Origin: Brachyhypopomus gauderio
Lineage: Eukaryota; Chordata; Actinopteri; Gymnotiformes; Hypopomidae
Assembly (NCBI RefSeq): GCF_052324685.1
Contig: NC_135228.1
Location: forward strand, 15,408,920 to 15,472,919
Direction of reading: 5' to 3'
DNA: 64,000 nucleotides
Shown here: positions 38,477 to 50,965 of the stretch, piece by piece
How positions within the stretch are numbered: the first letter of the stretch is position 1
Layout of the letters: each line of letters opens with the position of its first letter
Translations under genes and position numbers: made by a program
The notes under the pieces: model-generated
Databases searched by the model: none
Seen by the model: the letters and a program-made list of their open reading frames with translations, nothing else
Told to the model about the DNA's origin: nothing

Positions 38477-40735
38477 GTAAATACAAGTCTTCAATTTATT
38501 TAATATGTGTAAAACTTTACTTATTGACTAAGTTTGTTGTTCCTTCACAACACGTTCACACACAGACACATGTGCCTGTAACTAGCAAGGGTGTGAACCT
38601 TGCTATCAATGGACAATAAACCATTAAGAGATCGCTATCTTGTAATGAGTTACCATGTCCTAAGATACTCTGTTAACAAGTGCGGTCACTTAACAGAAGC
38701 GACCCAAGGCCATAATGAGATAAAGGCCCCCCCCCAACAGACCTCTGGGGGCCAGAACACAGACTGAACGGGTCATAATGTGATCCAGAACGTTCCTACG
38801 ACCAACAGTCTTTAATCTATTTACTTTGGCATGGTGTGCAGCCCATGACTGGAGCAAAGGAGATTATAGACAGAGAAAAACCAGTAAAACTGCATACTGG
38901 GAAATGACTGGAAACATGGCACTATCTCACAACACTGCATCGATAGAGCAAAGCTTACCTCCGTTAGCTTAGCAAACCTAGCTACTCAAACAAGCTAATC
39001 TATATAACCTACTCCAGACACGCGGCTTTATCTCTGTGTCAGCAGACACGGTATAGACTGTGTCAGGAAGATGCAGAGTTCCTTTACCTTTTTCAATAGG
39101 CTGCACCTTGTGTAGATATACATTCACAACCCTTAACCCCCCCCCCCCCCCCCCCCCCATTACTCAAGCATGTACTTGAGTTTCTGGAAGATATCATATA
39201 TATGAATAATAAACAACATATAAACAATGGCAGGTTTGCCATTTGTACCATTTCCATTACCATCATTTGCCATTACCACATTTCTCTGGAACATATTGAA
39301 GATAATGCTATGTTGTATCACAGTGTGGTTTTAGTGATTTATTAATTAAGCAACCAATTCCCAGGCTACTTCTATCAATGCCTGATTTATACGTTCCATA
39401 ATGTAAGTTTTCCCCATCTGCTCAGTCTAGAACTCACGCTGGCCTATCTGACTTGTCTAGATCTCTTTCTCCTGCTTCTTTATCACATAATCTGCGACCT
39501 CGATCGAAATTGTTTGCTGATTCATTGCGTCAGGGGTTCCAGGTCCTGTTGTTCATTAAACTTTTAAAATGTGTTGGGGGACAAGCAGGGTTATTGGACT
39601 TTGACAGGAGGGCTGAGGCTGGGGCTCTGGTGGATCGTGGTGGGGTTCTGGTGGAGCGTGGTGGGGTTCTGGTGGAGCTTGGTGGGGTTCTGGTGAAGCG
39701 TGGTGGAGCTCTGGTGGATCGTGGTGGGGTTCTGGTGGATCGTGGTGGGGTTCTGGTAGAGCGTGGTGGGGTTCTGGTGGAGCGTGGTGGGGCTCTGGTA
39801 GAGCGTGGTGGGGCTCTGGTAGAGCATGGTGGGGTTCTGGTGGAGCGTGGTGGGGCTGACTCCCATGTGAGCTCTGGAGTTAGAGATTCTGACTCTCCTC
39901 ACGTTTTCTCTCCTGTTGCCGTCAAATGGTTGTATGTTAAAATCAGCAGGTCATCTTTGTGTCACGGAGGTGCCAAAGCTGGTAATTACACTTTAACATT
40001 TTTGCACATTCCCCTCACTCCCCCTTATATATGTGTGTGCACACACATATACGCACACTCCACCCCCATACACACACACACATACACAAGCCCCATCCCT
40101 CTGCGGGAGGACTCAGGACCAATGGCACAATTGCGAAAGCTGCACACCTCAGTGAAGGATTCTCCTTTGAATTTCTGAATCTCTTCACACCGCCTAAAAC
40201 ATGTCCCTTTCCTCTGCTCCAGGAAACATTCTTATGACCACGAGAGGTTTTCCAGCATTGCGTTTAATCCAGGGTTGAAGTACCAGAGAAAGGATGGAGG
40301 AATTTCATAGCTGATTTCAAACAAGTGTGTGACCTGCGTGAAAGACTACCTGTCTGAGGCAGACGCATAACTCTTTTGCCTTCACCTAATACAAAGAAGC
40401 TTTTTTGCACCGTTGTGATAAATTCGCCTTTTCGTTTTCAACAAGGGATCTAAGTTAGTCCTGTACTTTTGCACAACAGTTCTGAGAACTCACAGGGGGA
40501 AAAAAAATCAAGGTAATGAAATCTAAAATATTTTTCAAGCGGTTAATCACAGTTAATAATGTCAGTCTTGTAATAATTATAAACCTGTAACAATCATCAA
40601 TTTATTATGAATCCCGGCGTGTTTGCTATATTTGATCTTTCCTGGAATGGTTTTAGCAACTTGCGTAGAGTTGTTTAATTACCCAAATGCCGTCGTGGTT
40701 GTTCGGCTTGACCTGTGCGCAGACCCCGGAGCGCC
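38477..40735. other. spacer between pygm and the SLC22 gene
   Basis: No gene seen. It contains a run of 22 C at 39137-39158 and a minisatellite at 39615-39858. The open frame at 39453-40178 is mainly that minisatellite and is not taken as coding. Upstream sequence or a 5' UTR of the SLC22 gene should lie toward the right end. Confidence 0.45.
39615..39858. repeat. 21-bp minisatellite
   Basis: About eleven tandem copies of GGTGGGGTTCTGGTGGAGCGT with GGATCG, GAAGCG and TAGAGC variants. It is G-rich on one strand. Confidence 0.95.
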
Positions 40736-42148
40736 ATGGCCTTCGCAGACCTCCTGCAGCAGGTGGGCGGCATGGGCCGCTTCCAGTACCTGCACGTCAC
40801 GCTGCTGTCGCTGCCCGTCTTCATGCTGGCCTGCCACAACATTCTGCAGAACTTTGTGGCGGCCGTGCCGCCACATCACTGCATCCCCAGTGGCAACTTC
40901 TCGGTCCCTGGGTTCAGCGCCGAGGAGACCCTGCACGTCGGTGTGCCGCTGGACCGGCACGGCAAGCCCGAGCAGTGCAGGCGCTACGTCCGGCCGCAGT
41001 GGCACCTGTTGGGCGGCAACGGCTCGGTGCTGCCGGAAGACACGATACAGGAGGGAGAGGTGGAAACAGAGGGATGCGTAGATGGCTGGGATTATGACAT
41101 GAGTGACATGAAGACGACCATCATCTCAGAGGTGGGGGGAGAAAGGGCTTCTTTTGGAGAAGTACAAATAAACAAACAAACAAAATACCAAAACGACCAC
41201 AGCTGAACCGTATCACATATTCACTGTGTGAGATGTTCTCTGTTTTTTCACTTACAGTGGGATTTGGTCTGTAATTTGCGATCTTTTAAGCGGATTGGAC
41301 AAACCTCCTATATGGGAGGGGTGCTTGTAGGCGCATTGGTCTTTGGAAGCCTCTCTGACAGGTAGGGATTACTATATCAAGTTATAACAAGCATTCAGTG
41401 ACAGACTACACACAAATTACCAATACGCATATATATTGCACATCAAATGGACATGTTGTAGAATGTACATAAAATAATCTGGTATGTAATTTATTAACAC
41501 AAGAACAGAGCAAACAAATCCCGTATCATTACTGCCAAAGTCTGAACTGCACTGGAAGATGGAATTTCCACATCAGTGAAGTGAGGGCAATTACATAAGG
41601 ACTGCCTGCCCAGAAAGTCAGAAATCGACAGAGAGAAACATCTGTTAGGAAGTTTATGCACATTAATAAGGGGGAATGTTTCAGCTTCAGACTGTCGTTG
41701 GCGTGCGTTCTGTGTGGCTGCGCCGTACAGCTGAACTGAACCGTGTTGCTGTGGCAGGTTTGGCCGACGCCGTTTGCTGCTCATCTCTAACCTGATCCTG
41801 GCGGTGGCGGGGACCTGCACGGCCTTCTCCACATCCTTCTCCATGTACTGCGTGTTCCGATTCTTCTGCGGAATGGGCCTGTCGGGACTGATCCTCAACA
41901 CCTTCTCCCTCAGTGAGTATCCACAGGAGTGTTTGATGAAGCTTCGGCGCAGACGGACCGTCTGGCAAACCGTGGACCGGTGTGTTGGGAAGGGAGGAGA
42001 GGATACAAGCATCATGTCCAGCAGGGGCGTTTCTAAGCCAACCTGATGTGCAGGATTAAGGAGGCACGTGCCAACCCTCGTCTGGCCAGAACAGTGTGTG
42101 TGGTGTTTTTAAAAGGCCCTGTTCTGTTGCTTCATTTCCTTACTTTAT

Positions 42149-42221
<73 letters not shown>

Positions 42222-45104
42222 GCTTCTGCTGGTTCTGCATCTACTAGGTTTTTTTCTGCCTCTGTTATTCTCCCTCTCCTCATTGTCTCGCTCATCTTCT
42301 CACTGATCTCACCCTTCTGTCATGAGAAAAGAACTGAGACATAAAAGTGCATGTGATTTTGGTTTGGCATCATCAGGTCATGCTCACTAGATGACAAGCT
42401 TGCAAACTGAGCAATTTGCCGGTTATCAGTGGCGGACTTAGCAATTTGGGGGCTCAAGGCGAATTTAGCTAGGGGGCCCATCAACATTAATATGCGAGAA
42501 ATAAGTTAGCTAATCAGGGGGCCTCTACAGTGGGCTGCGGTGGGAGGGGCCCAAGGCAGTTGCCTAGCCACGCCTCTATGCAAAAACCGCCTCTGCCGGT
42601 TATATTTCTCATTTTACAAGCTTGTGCTGTGCAGGTAGCAGTATATGTTTTTGGTGGTTATAAGTGACTTATGTGTTGTTATGTGTCTTCATTACCTTGA
42701 GTTCTGTGTTTCTTAACTTTCTGGATCATTATGTAAAACACTGCCAGTGTTAGTAGCTCTGATGACTTCACGTGGTTTGCGTTTGATGAGTTCAAGTGTT
42801 TGTTAAAAAGTTAAAAAGTAAAGCATCATGTTTTTCATACTTTTTACTTTTTAACCCCATGAGATATTACATTGGCACTAATTACATCCCTGATGTCCAC
42901 CACTTAAACCACTGAAAGAATGGAACACCAAGAGATTTCTTACAGCCAATGCACCTTGTGTGTGAATATTTATATATACAGAGAGAGATTTTAAAAATTG
43001 TAGAAAAGTACACAAAGTTTCCAGAAAAACAGGACGTTTCAGACAGAGGTCCTTCATCAGCTGTGCAAGCAAAGCGCTTCACACTGTGTACTTTGCTTGC
43101 ACAGCTGATGAAGGACCTCTGTCTGAAACGTCCTGTTTTTCTGCAAACTTTGTGTACTTTATTACAATTTTTTATATCTCTACATATCTTACCTAAGTAC
43201 ACTGCTGTTATATAAAAAAGGTACTTTACATAAGATTAGAAGATCTTTGCCAAGAAATAAGGATGTAATTTATTAGAATTAAAATAGATATTAAAAGCAA
43301 GAGTTTAAAGAAAAAAAATTAAGAGTAATTAAATAAAGTAGGGGTTAAATGGTTTAAAATAATAACATTGAGAAAAATAAAATAAAATTAAAATAAGGAA
43401 TATATTAAGAATTAGGAATAAAACAAATAATGATAATAATAATTGTGAATGAAACTGTAAATCAAAATTATGTCAACTGCAATGCCACAGTTGAGGTCAG
43501 TGTCACAGGAACTGTAGTAACAATATCTAACCTTCACCAAAAGTCTGGCCAAACAGGTTATCTTTGAAAACATCTAGCGCAGAGATCGCATATCTGCAAA
43601 TTCATCAGTAAAATCTTATACAGTGCATGTTTGGCACATTTACAGTATATAAAATGTACTCTGTGGTATTTCTGCTTCTGATCAACACTGGAATGTGAGA
43701 TATTACAGGCAGGCAGATCCAGGCTTAGTCTGAAATGTGCTGCTAGCATCATCACTGTAACAGCAGCGACCCAAAAAATATCAATATGAAATACTATTTT
43801 AGAGGTGTCCTCTTCCACTACAGCGGATGAATGGGGGTGCTGTTGGCGATGTGGTAGACGGTTGTCTTTACAGAGGTGGTTGGGGTGCCACAGGTGGTGG
43901 GGGCTTCTTAGATGAGGGTCTGAGAGATGGGGGTGGGGATGAGGCACTAGATGTAGGTGGAGGGGGAGCTGGACAGGTTTTTCCCCAGACTTGAGGGTTG
44001 GCTGACAAAGAAAGCGACGTGCCTTGTCCCAGCCGATACCAGCTTCTGCATTGTTACTGGGAGGTTCAGGAGTGAAGGGGGTTTGGAGATGGAGAACAAT
44101 GTAGAGTCCTCATGGAGTTGTGGTGTTCCTGTAATCTGATAAGCTCCATTATGGCTCTCATCCGAGGTCTGCAGCTCCATCAGGGCATCCACAGGGCGGG
44201 GAAAGATGTCGTGGCTCTGGAGTGATAATATCCAGTGGTGGAACTGGGTTCTCGGGTGCTTGTACCAGTATGTTGTCACTGGTGGGAGTAGACAGATTGC
44301 GCACAGTTCTGCATCTCAGCTAATCAATTCCCTCTGTCCTAAAAGCAGTTTGAGCTTGTCATTAAATGCTGTTTGACCTACATCTTTTGAGTATCCATGT
44401 GCTTAGTCCGAGTAACCTTACGAAAGTATTTGCTGACCATGCAGGCAGAGGAACGCAACGCTTTCTAATTGTGCTGAAGAGCTTATAAGTCTATTTTGAT
44501 ATCTTGGACTCCTGCTGACATCTCTGAGTAGCCATGTTAGCTTTAGTTTTATCAGTAGATGAATAAGCATCGGTAGCTGGAGTAGAAGACAGGACTATAT
44601 ATAGCTCGTCCTTTGGGTTTGGCCCCAACCCGGACCCACTGGTCATTCCTGCCATCTGTGCTCACGGTAGCGGCTGTGTTCATGTCCACTGGCCTGGATC
44701 TGCGTGTCACCGTCGCTCACTTCTCCACTGAGCCACTGAGCCAACTCCCACACTCTGGAACTGCACAAGGCAATGCCGACTTTTAATAAGCTCCAAAAAC
44801 GCTGTCATTTTCTGGAGGATATTGTCGCAGTTCTGACAGCACATGTGTTCAGAAACCTGAGGAGCCGTTTTCTGATGTGTTTATTTTAGCATCCACCAGG
44901 GGTTTTCCAGTTTCAGTATATGTGGCAGTAAATTTGAAAAATATGAAAATAACAAGAAAATGCTACCAAATTTGACTCTGTGGTTCTTTGAATTAATCTC
45001 AGATACCGTAAATGCAAAAATAACTTTTTGAAAGTAACTACTAATAGTAAATAGCAATAGTGGTAGTAAATAAAGAGTAGCAAATAGAAAACAGAAAAGG
45101 AAGT

Positions 45105-45182
<78 letters not shown>

Positions 45183-45798
45183 ATCTATCTTACAATGGAC
45201 ATGGTGACATCTAGTGGTGAAACGGAGGAACTGAACAGCTTCCCTGCTCCTGTCTCCACAGTTGTGGAGTGGATCCCCACTGAGGTGCGGACAATAGTGG
45301 GCACAGTCACGGGCTACTGTTACACTATAGGCCAGATCATCTTAGCGGTGGTGGCGTACTACATCCGTGACTGGCGCTGGCTCACTCTGGCCGTCTCACT
45401 GCCTTTCTTCGCCTTCTTCCTCTACTCTTGGTTCGTATCACTTGCTCCCTAACAGAGACGTCCGCCATGCCTGATATTTCTATTTTTCTCAAATGACCAC
45501 TTAGTATCTGGCATGTAATATCCAAATTATACAACTTATGTTAAGAATATGGTTTTCTAGCTCTCCATCACAAACGTGCTTCCATTTGATTGAGTAGTTC
45601 TCCGGTCTTGCAGGTGGTTTTTGGAGTCTGCAAGATGGCTTGTACTGAGTAAGAAGCCCGAGCAGGCAGTCAAGAACCTCAAAACTGTGGCTTTCATTAA
45701 TGGACGTCAAACTGAAGGAGAAAAAATTAACTTGGAGGTGATGACAGTCAAAAGGCTCATTGCTAGCTTTGCAATAATCTAAATCGTTCTGTAAGCAG

Positions 45799-45858
<60 letters not shown>

Positions 45859-47734
45859 GTGCTGCAAGGGTCCATGAAGAAGGAAATGTCTTGCTCACAG
45901 AGCAAATACAGTGGTGTGGATCTAGTGCGTACCCGGACATTGAGAACCATCACATTATGTCTCAGTGCAGTCTGGTCAGTCACTACACTACATTGTCATT
46001 CTTTAAGACTGCGTGGAACATAGCTTTGTAATAATCACAATCATTCACTTCATTATTTTCTTTATTAATACTAATTCATGTTGTGAATTCTTGTTCTTCT
46101 AGGTTCTCTACAAGCTTTGCATATTATGGTCTATCCATGGACTTACAGAAATTTGGGGTGAACATATATTTGATCCAGGTGATCTTCGGGGCAGTGGACA
46201 TTCCAGCCAAAGTCATAGTTACAGTAGCTATGAGTACAGTAGGGCGGAGATTATCCCAGTGTGCTGCACTCATAGTGTCTGGAGTCACCATCTACATCAA
46301 TCTGTTGGTGCCCTATGGTGAGGACGACATTCTGGACTTCCTAACATCACTGCTGCTGGGGAGTAGTACCTGTGCAAATGAATATTACAATATTAATATT
46401 CAATATTTTAATTATTTTAAAATATAATGTATTATTTTAATATATAATATATATATATTTATTAATAATGTAATATTATAATAGGAGTCTCCAAACTCCA
46501 AATAAGGTGTTGTGCATTCTTCAGTATCTTTCTGTCCTGCAGTATGTTGGACTTCTGTCCTTCTCTCTGATACTTTTCCTTGTGTCCAGATCTGCAAATA
46601 GTGCGAACCACTCTAGCAGTGATCGGAAAGGGCTGTCTTGCTGCCTCGTTTAGCTGCTGTTACCTTTACTCTGGGGAACTGTACCCCACAGTGATCCGGT
46701 AATCCTCCTTCTCACTGTCATCACCGTCATTTTACCTAAAACAAACACACAGGCACACCTGCGTTATAAGGGATCTAAATTCAGTCTATAGTCTGGACTT
46801 ACTGTCTCCCATGGAATGTTCATCTCTGTGACCCAAAAGTGATGAAAGTGATGTCATGGAAGAGGACTTCCAAACAGCAGCTGATTCTGCCTACATTTGA
46901 ACCCTGACAGCCAGAACGGCATGGGATGGGTGACGATGATGGCGCGTTTTGGGGCCATGGTAGCGCCAATGGTGCTGCTGCTGGTTGAGGTGAAGGTGTG
47001 GCTCCCGGGTTTGATCTTTGGAGGCGTGCCCATCCTGAGTGGAATCTTCGCCTACTTCCTGCCTGAGACGCTCAATATTAACCTTCCTGACACCATCCAG
47101 GATGCTGAGGACTGGTGAGTTGTGAACACACCTGCTTCTCCACTCTATATCTATATCAGGTTTAACTGCTGGATTCTGATAACTATCACTATTTCACTGT
47201 ACAATTTTTTTCTCATATAAATACCCATTCTCATTAAATAGGATAAAAATACTTTAAAGACTTTTAATACTCTGTAAAATGGCTATAATCAACTTCAGAG
47301 TTCTTTTTAACCTCTGCCACCAATGGAGTCTACAGTCTACAGAAGTCTCCGTCCAAGAACATGCGTTCATAGTGGACACCCTTCTGCCTCTTGCTTGCAA
47401 AATAATTAACAGTCAGCCACCAGACCATTTCCAAATCTTTTGTTGCTGAATAAAGAGGACAGAACAAACAAAATAAAACAAAACAAACATTTTTCTTTTT
47501 CACAGATGGATATTTAAATGGTGATAGCTATCAAAATTGACTTTTTTAGTCAATTGCCTCCAGCAGCGTTAACTTAAAACCAGGGTGAAAAGTATTAGAA
47601 AAAAGTTTTATTTATTTATCTGTTTATTTGTTTATTTTAGGGGTTCCAAAAAAGAACATTTTAAACATGATTCTACAAAAGAAGAACTGGCCCTAAAGGA
47701 GCAGGTTAACAGCACACAGAAGGAGGTAGCATGA
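40736..47734 (+). CDS. slc22a6-like: SLC22 organic anion transporter (OAT1/OAT3-like)
   Basis: Twelve-helix major facilitator family carrier of the plasma membrane. By relation to SLC22A6/A8 it should exchange organic anions for dicarboxylate. Exons: 40736-41131, 41258-41361, 41758-41912, 45262-45430, 45614-45737, 45859-45974, 46103-46317, 46590-46698, 46911-47114, 47641-47734, making 561 aa, a normal length. It begins [17 protein letters not shown], nearly the OAT1 start, with a good start context (GCGCCATGG). The first helix (about 20-40) is followed by a large cysteine-containing loop with N-glycosylation sites NFS and NGS. The MFS motif GSLSDRFGRR spans residues 162-171. Later blocks [29 protein letters not shown] and [10 protein letters not shown] are typical of OATs. 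In human, SLC22A11/A12 lie near NRXN2-RASGRP2-PYGM, so synteny agrees. Which OAT paralogue it is cannot be settled here. The exon 6 acceptor is a TG repeat. Confidence 0.93.
42152..42217. repeat. (TC)n microsatellite, SLC22 intron 3
   Basis: TC dinucleotide run with one TTTC interruption. Confidence 0.95.
42427..42595. mobile_element. 169-bp hAT-like miniature element with 8-bp TSD
   Basis: Begins CAGTGGCGGACTTAGC and ends GCAAAAACCGCCTCTG; the inverted ends share CAG.GGCGG. It is flanked on both sides by the identical octamer CCGGTTAT (42419-42426 and 42596-42603). An 8-bp duplication with CAG...CTG ends is the signature of hAT-superfamily insertion. It has no coding capacity and lies in intron 3 of the SLC22 gene. 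Confidence 0.85.
42981..43183. repeat. foldback palindrome of about 200 bp
   Basis: Two long inverted arms centre on about 43083. The core arms (43008-43075 and 43091-43157) are nearly perfect, sharing CAGACAGAGGTCCTTCATCA and its complement, with a loop of about 16 bases. Weaker pairing continues outward through AAAATTGTAGAAAAGTAC and GTACTTTATTACAATTTT. It would form a long hairpin in intron 3 RNA of the SLC22 gene. Confidence 0.85.
45108..45178. repeat. (CA)n microsatellite, SLC22 intron 3
   Basis: Pure CA dinucleotide run about 85 bases upstream of exon 4. Confidence 0.95.
45801..45856. repeat. (GT)n microsatellite forming SLC22 exon 6 acceptor
   Basis: A GT run ends in TAG at 45856-45858, directly before exon 6 (45859). 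Confidence 0.95.
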
Positions 47735-47917
47735 GACCTTACTCCATGGAAAGGGCGTAAGAGCGGGTTTGACATTGGGGGGGACACATTTGCTATCAAA
47801 TCAAAGCCCGCCCTATCCTCTAAAAATATTACTATAAACTGATTCCACTGTAGGTAAGGTAGTTAATCACTGTATGCATAGTGACATAGAACATTTGTGG
47901 AATTACGTTAAATTGCA

Positions 47918-47931
47918 AATAAATAAATAAA
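47918..47931 (+). terminator. SLC22 polyadenylation signals
   Basis: Three overlapping AATAAA motifs (starting 47918, 47922, 47926) about 185 bases after the stop codon. They are the first canonical signals on that strand. Confidence 0.55.
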
Positions 47932-48148
47932 CAAAATACAACATTTTCTGTACTTATGTTTATTATTAGATAAATCCAAATTAAAGGACACTTTATAAAC
48001 TAAACAAGATACTCAATAATACATGATACCGTTGTCCACAAACTTTAAATAAATTATGCATGCAATGTATGGATTATATTCAGATATAACCAAAAAAAGA
48101 TTGTATGCTCTCTCTAGGAGCTGAGCTTTAAGCATTTAGACCCACGGT

Positions 48149-48505
48149 CTATGCTAGAGAACCAAAATATTTTCTTTTCTTATCATTCACAGCTACAAAT
48201 TCCTTGCAGATTGTCTTTTTATCCAACAAATCAAGCTTATTCTGATGGACATGACAGATAGCGACAAGGTTAAGTCTGTTTTGAGTCACTGTAGAGCGAA
48301 GCCACGTCTTGAGCCTGTGGAGGCCACTAAAACTTCTCTCTGCCTCAGAGAATGAAACAGGGACTACTAAAAGCAACCTGACCAGAGCTTCCACTTGCTC
48401 AAATAATCCACGTACCCTTGAAGGCAAAGCACGAATGATCTCTGCAGCCACTGCTCTGATACTGCACATTCTTTGTACCAGTATTCTCCTAATAAGGTGA
48501 TGCAT
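48149..48505 (-). pseudogene. hAT transposase C-terminal dimerisation fragment
   Basis: A 118-codon minus-strand open frame carries the hAT C-terminal pattern: a valine/leucine-rich segment, then PVSFSEAERSFSGLHRLKTW, then LRSTVTQNRLNLVAICHVH. Together these are the family's S.aER.FS...K...R..m...RL block. It resembles the ZMYM/TTF-type hAT proteins that are abundant in fish. Upstream domains (zinc finger, RNase H-like core) are missing from the neighbouring sequence, so this is a truncated relic rather than a working gene. Confidence 0.8.
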
Positions 48506-49052
48506 AATATTTAAAATAATATAACAGGTTTGATTATTATTATTATTATGTCTAAACTCTGTTGTATACTTACACTATCTCCAATCTTTTTTTTTTAACC
48601 CAGGAGCGTTGTGTCCTGTGGTTTTATTTTTTTCTTTGGTGGCATGCTGAAATGAAATGACAAAAAATGTATGTTAAGGTTTCTTGACTATACAAGACTA
48701 ACATTAATGTTAGACAGTAAGGCTGTGTCCCAAACAGCACACTCTGGAACATTCAAACCATGGTGTCCTTTTATTTATTCGTTTGTTTATTTGTTATATT
48801 AAATTTTTTACACATTCAGTGTAGTAGCAGTCTGCAGTTTGGGACGTGGCCAGAGAGTAATGTAACTTTTCATTTCAGAGAGCTTTCTGACAAGTGTTAA
48901 TATAAACTAATATAAACGTTAGCTCACCCAAACCCTCCTAGTCTGTTACCATAACAGCACATTACAATAAAGCTGTTTTATTGTCATATATATGGTCATA
49001 TAGTCACGGACGTAATTTGGGGGGGCCCGGTCCCCGGTCCCGGTCCCCTGCA

Positions 49053-49210
49053 CTTTTTCAAAAGCCGGTTTTGGTCCCCTGCAGTTTTTACGGTTAAAAA
49101 ACAAATATTTAAATAGCGACGAATGCATGTTCCCCCCACTTTTTCAAAAGCCGGTTTTGGTCCCCTGCAGTTTTTACGGTTAAAAAACAAATATTTAAAT
49201 AGCGACGAAT
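49053..49210. repeat. 72-bp direct duplication, offset 86 bp
   Basis: The segment 49053-49124 (CTTTTTCAAAAGCCGG to GCGACGAAT) recurs at 49139-49210. It lies in a C-rich repeat context (GGTCCCCGGTCCCGG) that looks like part of a dispersed element, family not identified. Confidence 0.9.
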
Positions 49211-49676
49211 CAGGCACTAGGACCACGCAGAAAACGACCGCTCCGAGTTCTCGCGGTACTTTGGCCAGCATAACAAATGGTTTTCAAGTGGCTGGTGACA
49301 CTGGCGATGGTGGGTGCCACTTCTGAGAGGCCGGTTACATTAGCGGTTGCCACTTCTAATCGGCATGTGCCGATTGCGGGTGACGAGGAGAGGAGGCAGT
49401 TAGTGATGGACAAAACAGTTCTTTTAGAATAGATGAACTGAATAATTAGAATCAGTTCACTAAAAGGATTCGTTCACCGAATCGTTCAGTGGCGAGTGTA
49501 AATTGTTGGGGTGGTGTTGGTGGTGGTGTGTAAAACGGATTATATTATATTATCCAGTGGTTGGCGCCAGAGCGAACTAGTAACTCATTGAATCATAGAT
49601 ATGGATCAGAGGTAAATGAACTAGATTTTTTTTCGGCGTGAGAAATCGGATGTGTGGCATGAGAGCGTGTGAAGAC

Positions 49677-50900
49677 CAGTGTTGGGAACGTTACTTTAAA
49701 AAAGTAATTATAGTTACTCACTACTTGTTCAAAAAGGTTAGTAACTGAATTACTCTATAATAAAAGTAACTCGTTACCAGGGAAAGTACCAAATTACATG
49801 ACAAATAAAATAAATGACAAATTATGACTGGACAACAGACTTTTATTAAACCCAGTTGCACATGCCTTTAGATATGTTTTATCATAACTCTTAACATGCA
49901 TGATGTAAGCATGAACTTTTAAACTTCTTCCTCTACACATTGAAATTAAAATAAAATTTTATAAAAGTTAAAATAAAATTAAATATTTCTCCTTATTTCA
50001 ATTGCAAACAATATAATGTGCAAAACAAAAAGATCTTCTCAGTAAATACAGAGTGCAAACATCCTCACACGACACTGTGGTTTTCACAGCTTCACAAGGT
50101 CTTCAGCATCTCTGACATCGCAGCTGTCAAATGTGTCATGCTTTGGGTGTTTGGTCTTAACTCTGGACGGGTGAGAGCTGCTGTTATGGCAGCTTGCTGC
50201 TCGAGATAACGAGCCAGCATATCTAACGTGCTGCTCCATCGTGTCGTAATGACCATGATTAAAGTTGTGTGATGGCAAGTTTAGCTGTTTCTGCTTGGAA
50301 ATTAACAAAGCTGTAGCCGTTGAACTCCGATGAAAAAAAGCAGCAATACGTCTCATCCGCCCGAGCAAACGGGTGATGCAGGGGACACAGAGGCCAGCTT
50401 GGGTTGCAAGATTTATAGTGTGCACAAAACACTTAATGTGCGGCTTCAAGCCCGCCTCACGCACAGCCACGTCTGCACTATCTTGGACTCTTCATAGAGG
50501 TTCGGGATCACTGTATGGGTAAAATGCGTGCGTGATGGGATGGTGTACTAGGTTCCATTGTGAGAAGGAGTCGCCAAAATCCTTGATTTTCTACCACAGA
50601 AAATGGCCTCATATCTGCTGCGATGAAAACACCTTATCGCTGTGGCGCTTGACTGTGGAAGTTAAGGTCCGAATGTGTTTGTCAGCGGTTTGTTGGTGTT
50701 TTCTTCACAGGTGCTGTTGTTAATTTGAGTACTGAGCTGTGGTGGTGCGGCATTATTTTCATACAATGTTTTCATATGGTCCGTGGCTTATCAGTCACTC
50801 TCTTACCATTTATCATTTCCGCCGGGTACCCAAAATGCTGCCAAACAAACGATTTGAAAGTGGTGGGGGCATCTCCAATAGTAATACTTTTGGAGTATTT
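49677..50900 (-). mobile_element. ZBED-type hAT transposon relic
   Basis: The left end CAGTGTTGGGAACGTTACTT is the terminal sequence of a hAT group widespread in fish. A transposase is encoded leftward in pieces. A BED-finger start is visible near 50890-50790 (FKSFVWQHFGYPAEM, GKRVTDK), and a core fragment at 50470-50084 (PHIKCFVHTINLATQAGL, LLGRMRRIAAFFHRSS). Stops and loss of the finger cysteines between them show decay. The opposite inverted terminus was not found, so it is truncated on the right. It ends within about 70 bases of the last TIM-gene exon. Confidence 0.75.
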
Positions 50901-50965
50901 TCCCACGTCATTCTGGATGCTTGCTGTATCACAAATCTTTTAAGAATCAGCATTTTAGGTTTCAC

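Noticed and set aside
39453-40178. 241-codon plus-strand open frame between pygm and the SLC22 gene
   Set aside because: Its core is the 21-base minisatellite (valine/glycine repeat) and it ends in CA-repeat peptide; no family resemblance.
48309-48500. Plus-strand 63-codon open frame overlapping the hAT fragment
   Set aside because: It is the complement of the transposase-coding strand; only the minus strand shows the hAT signature.
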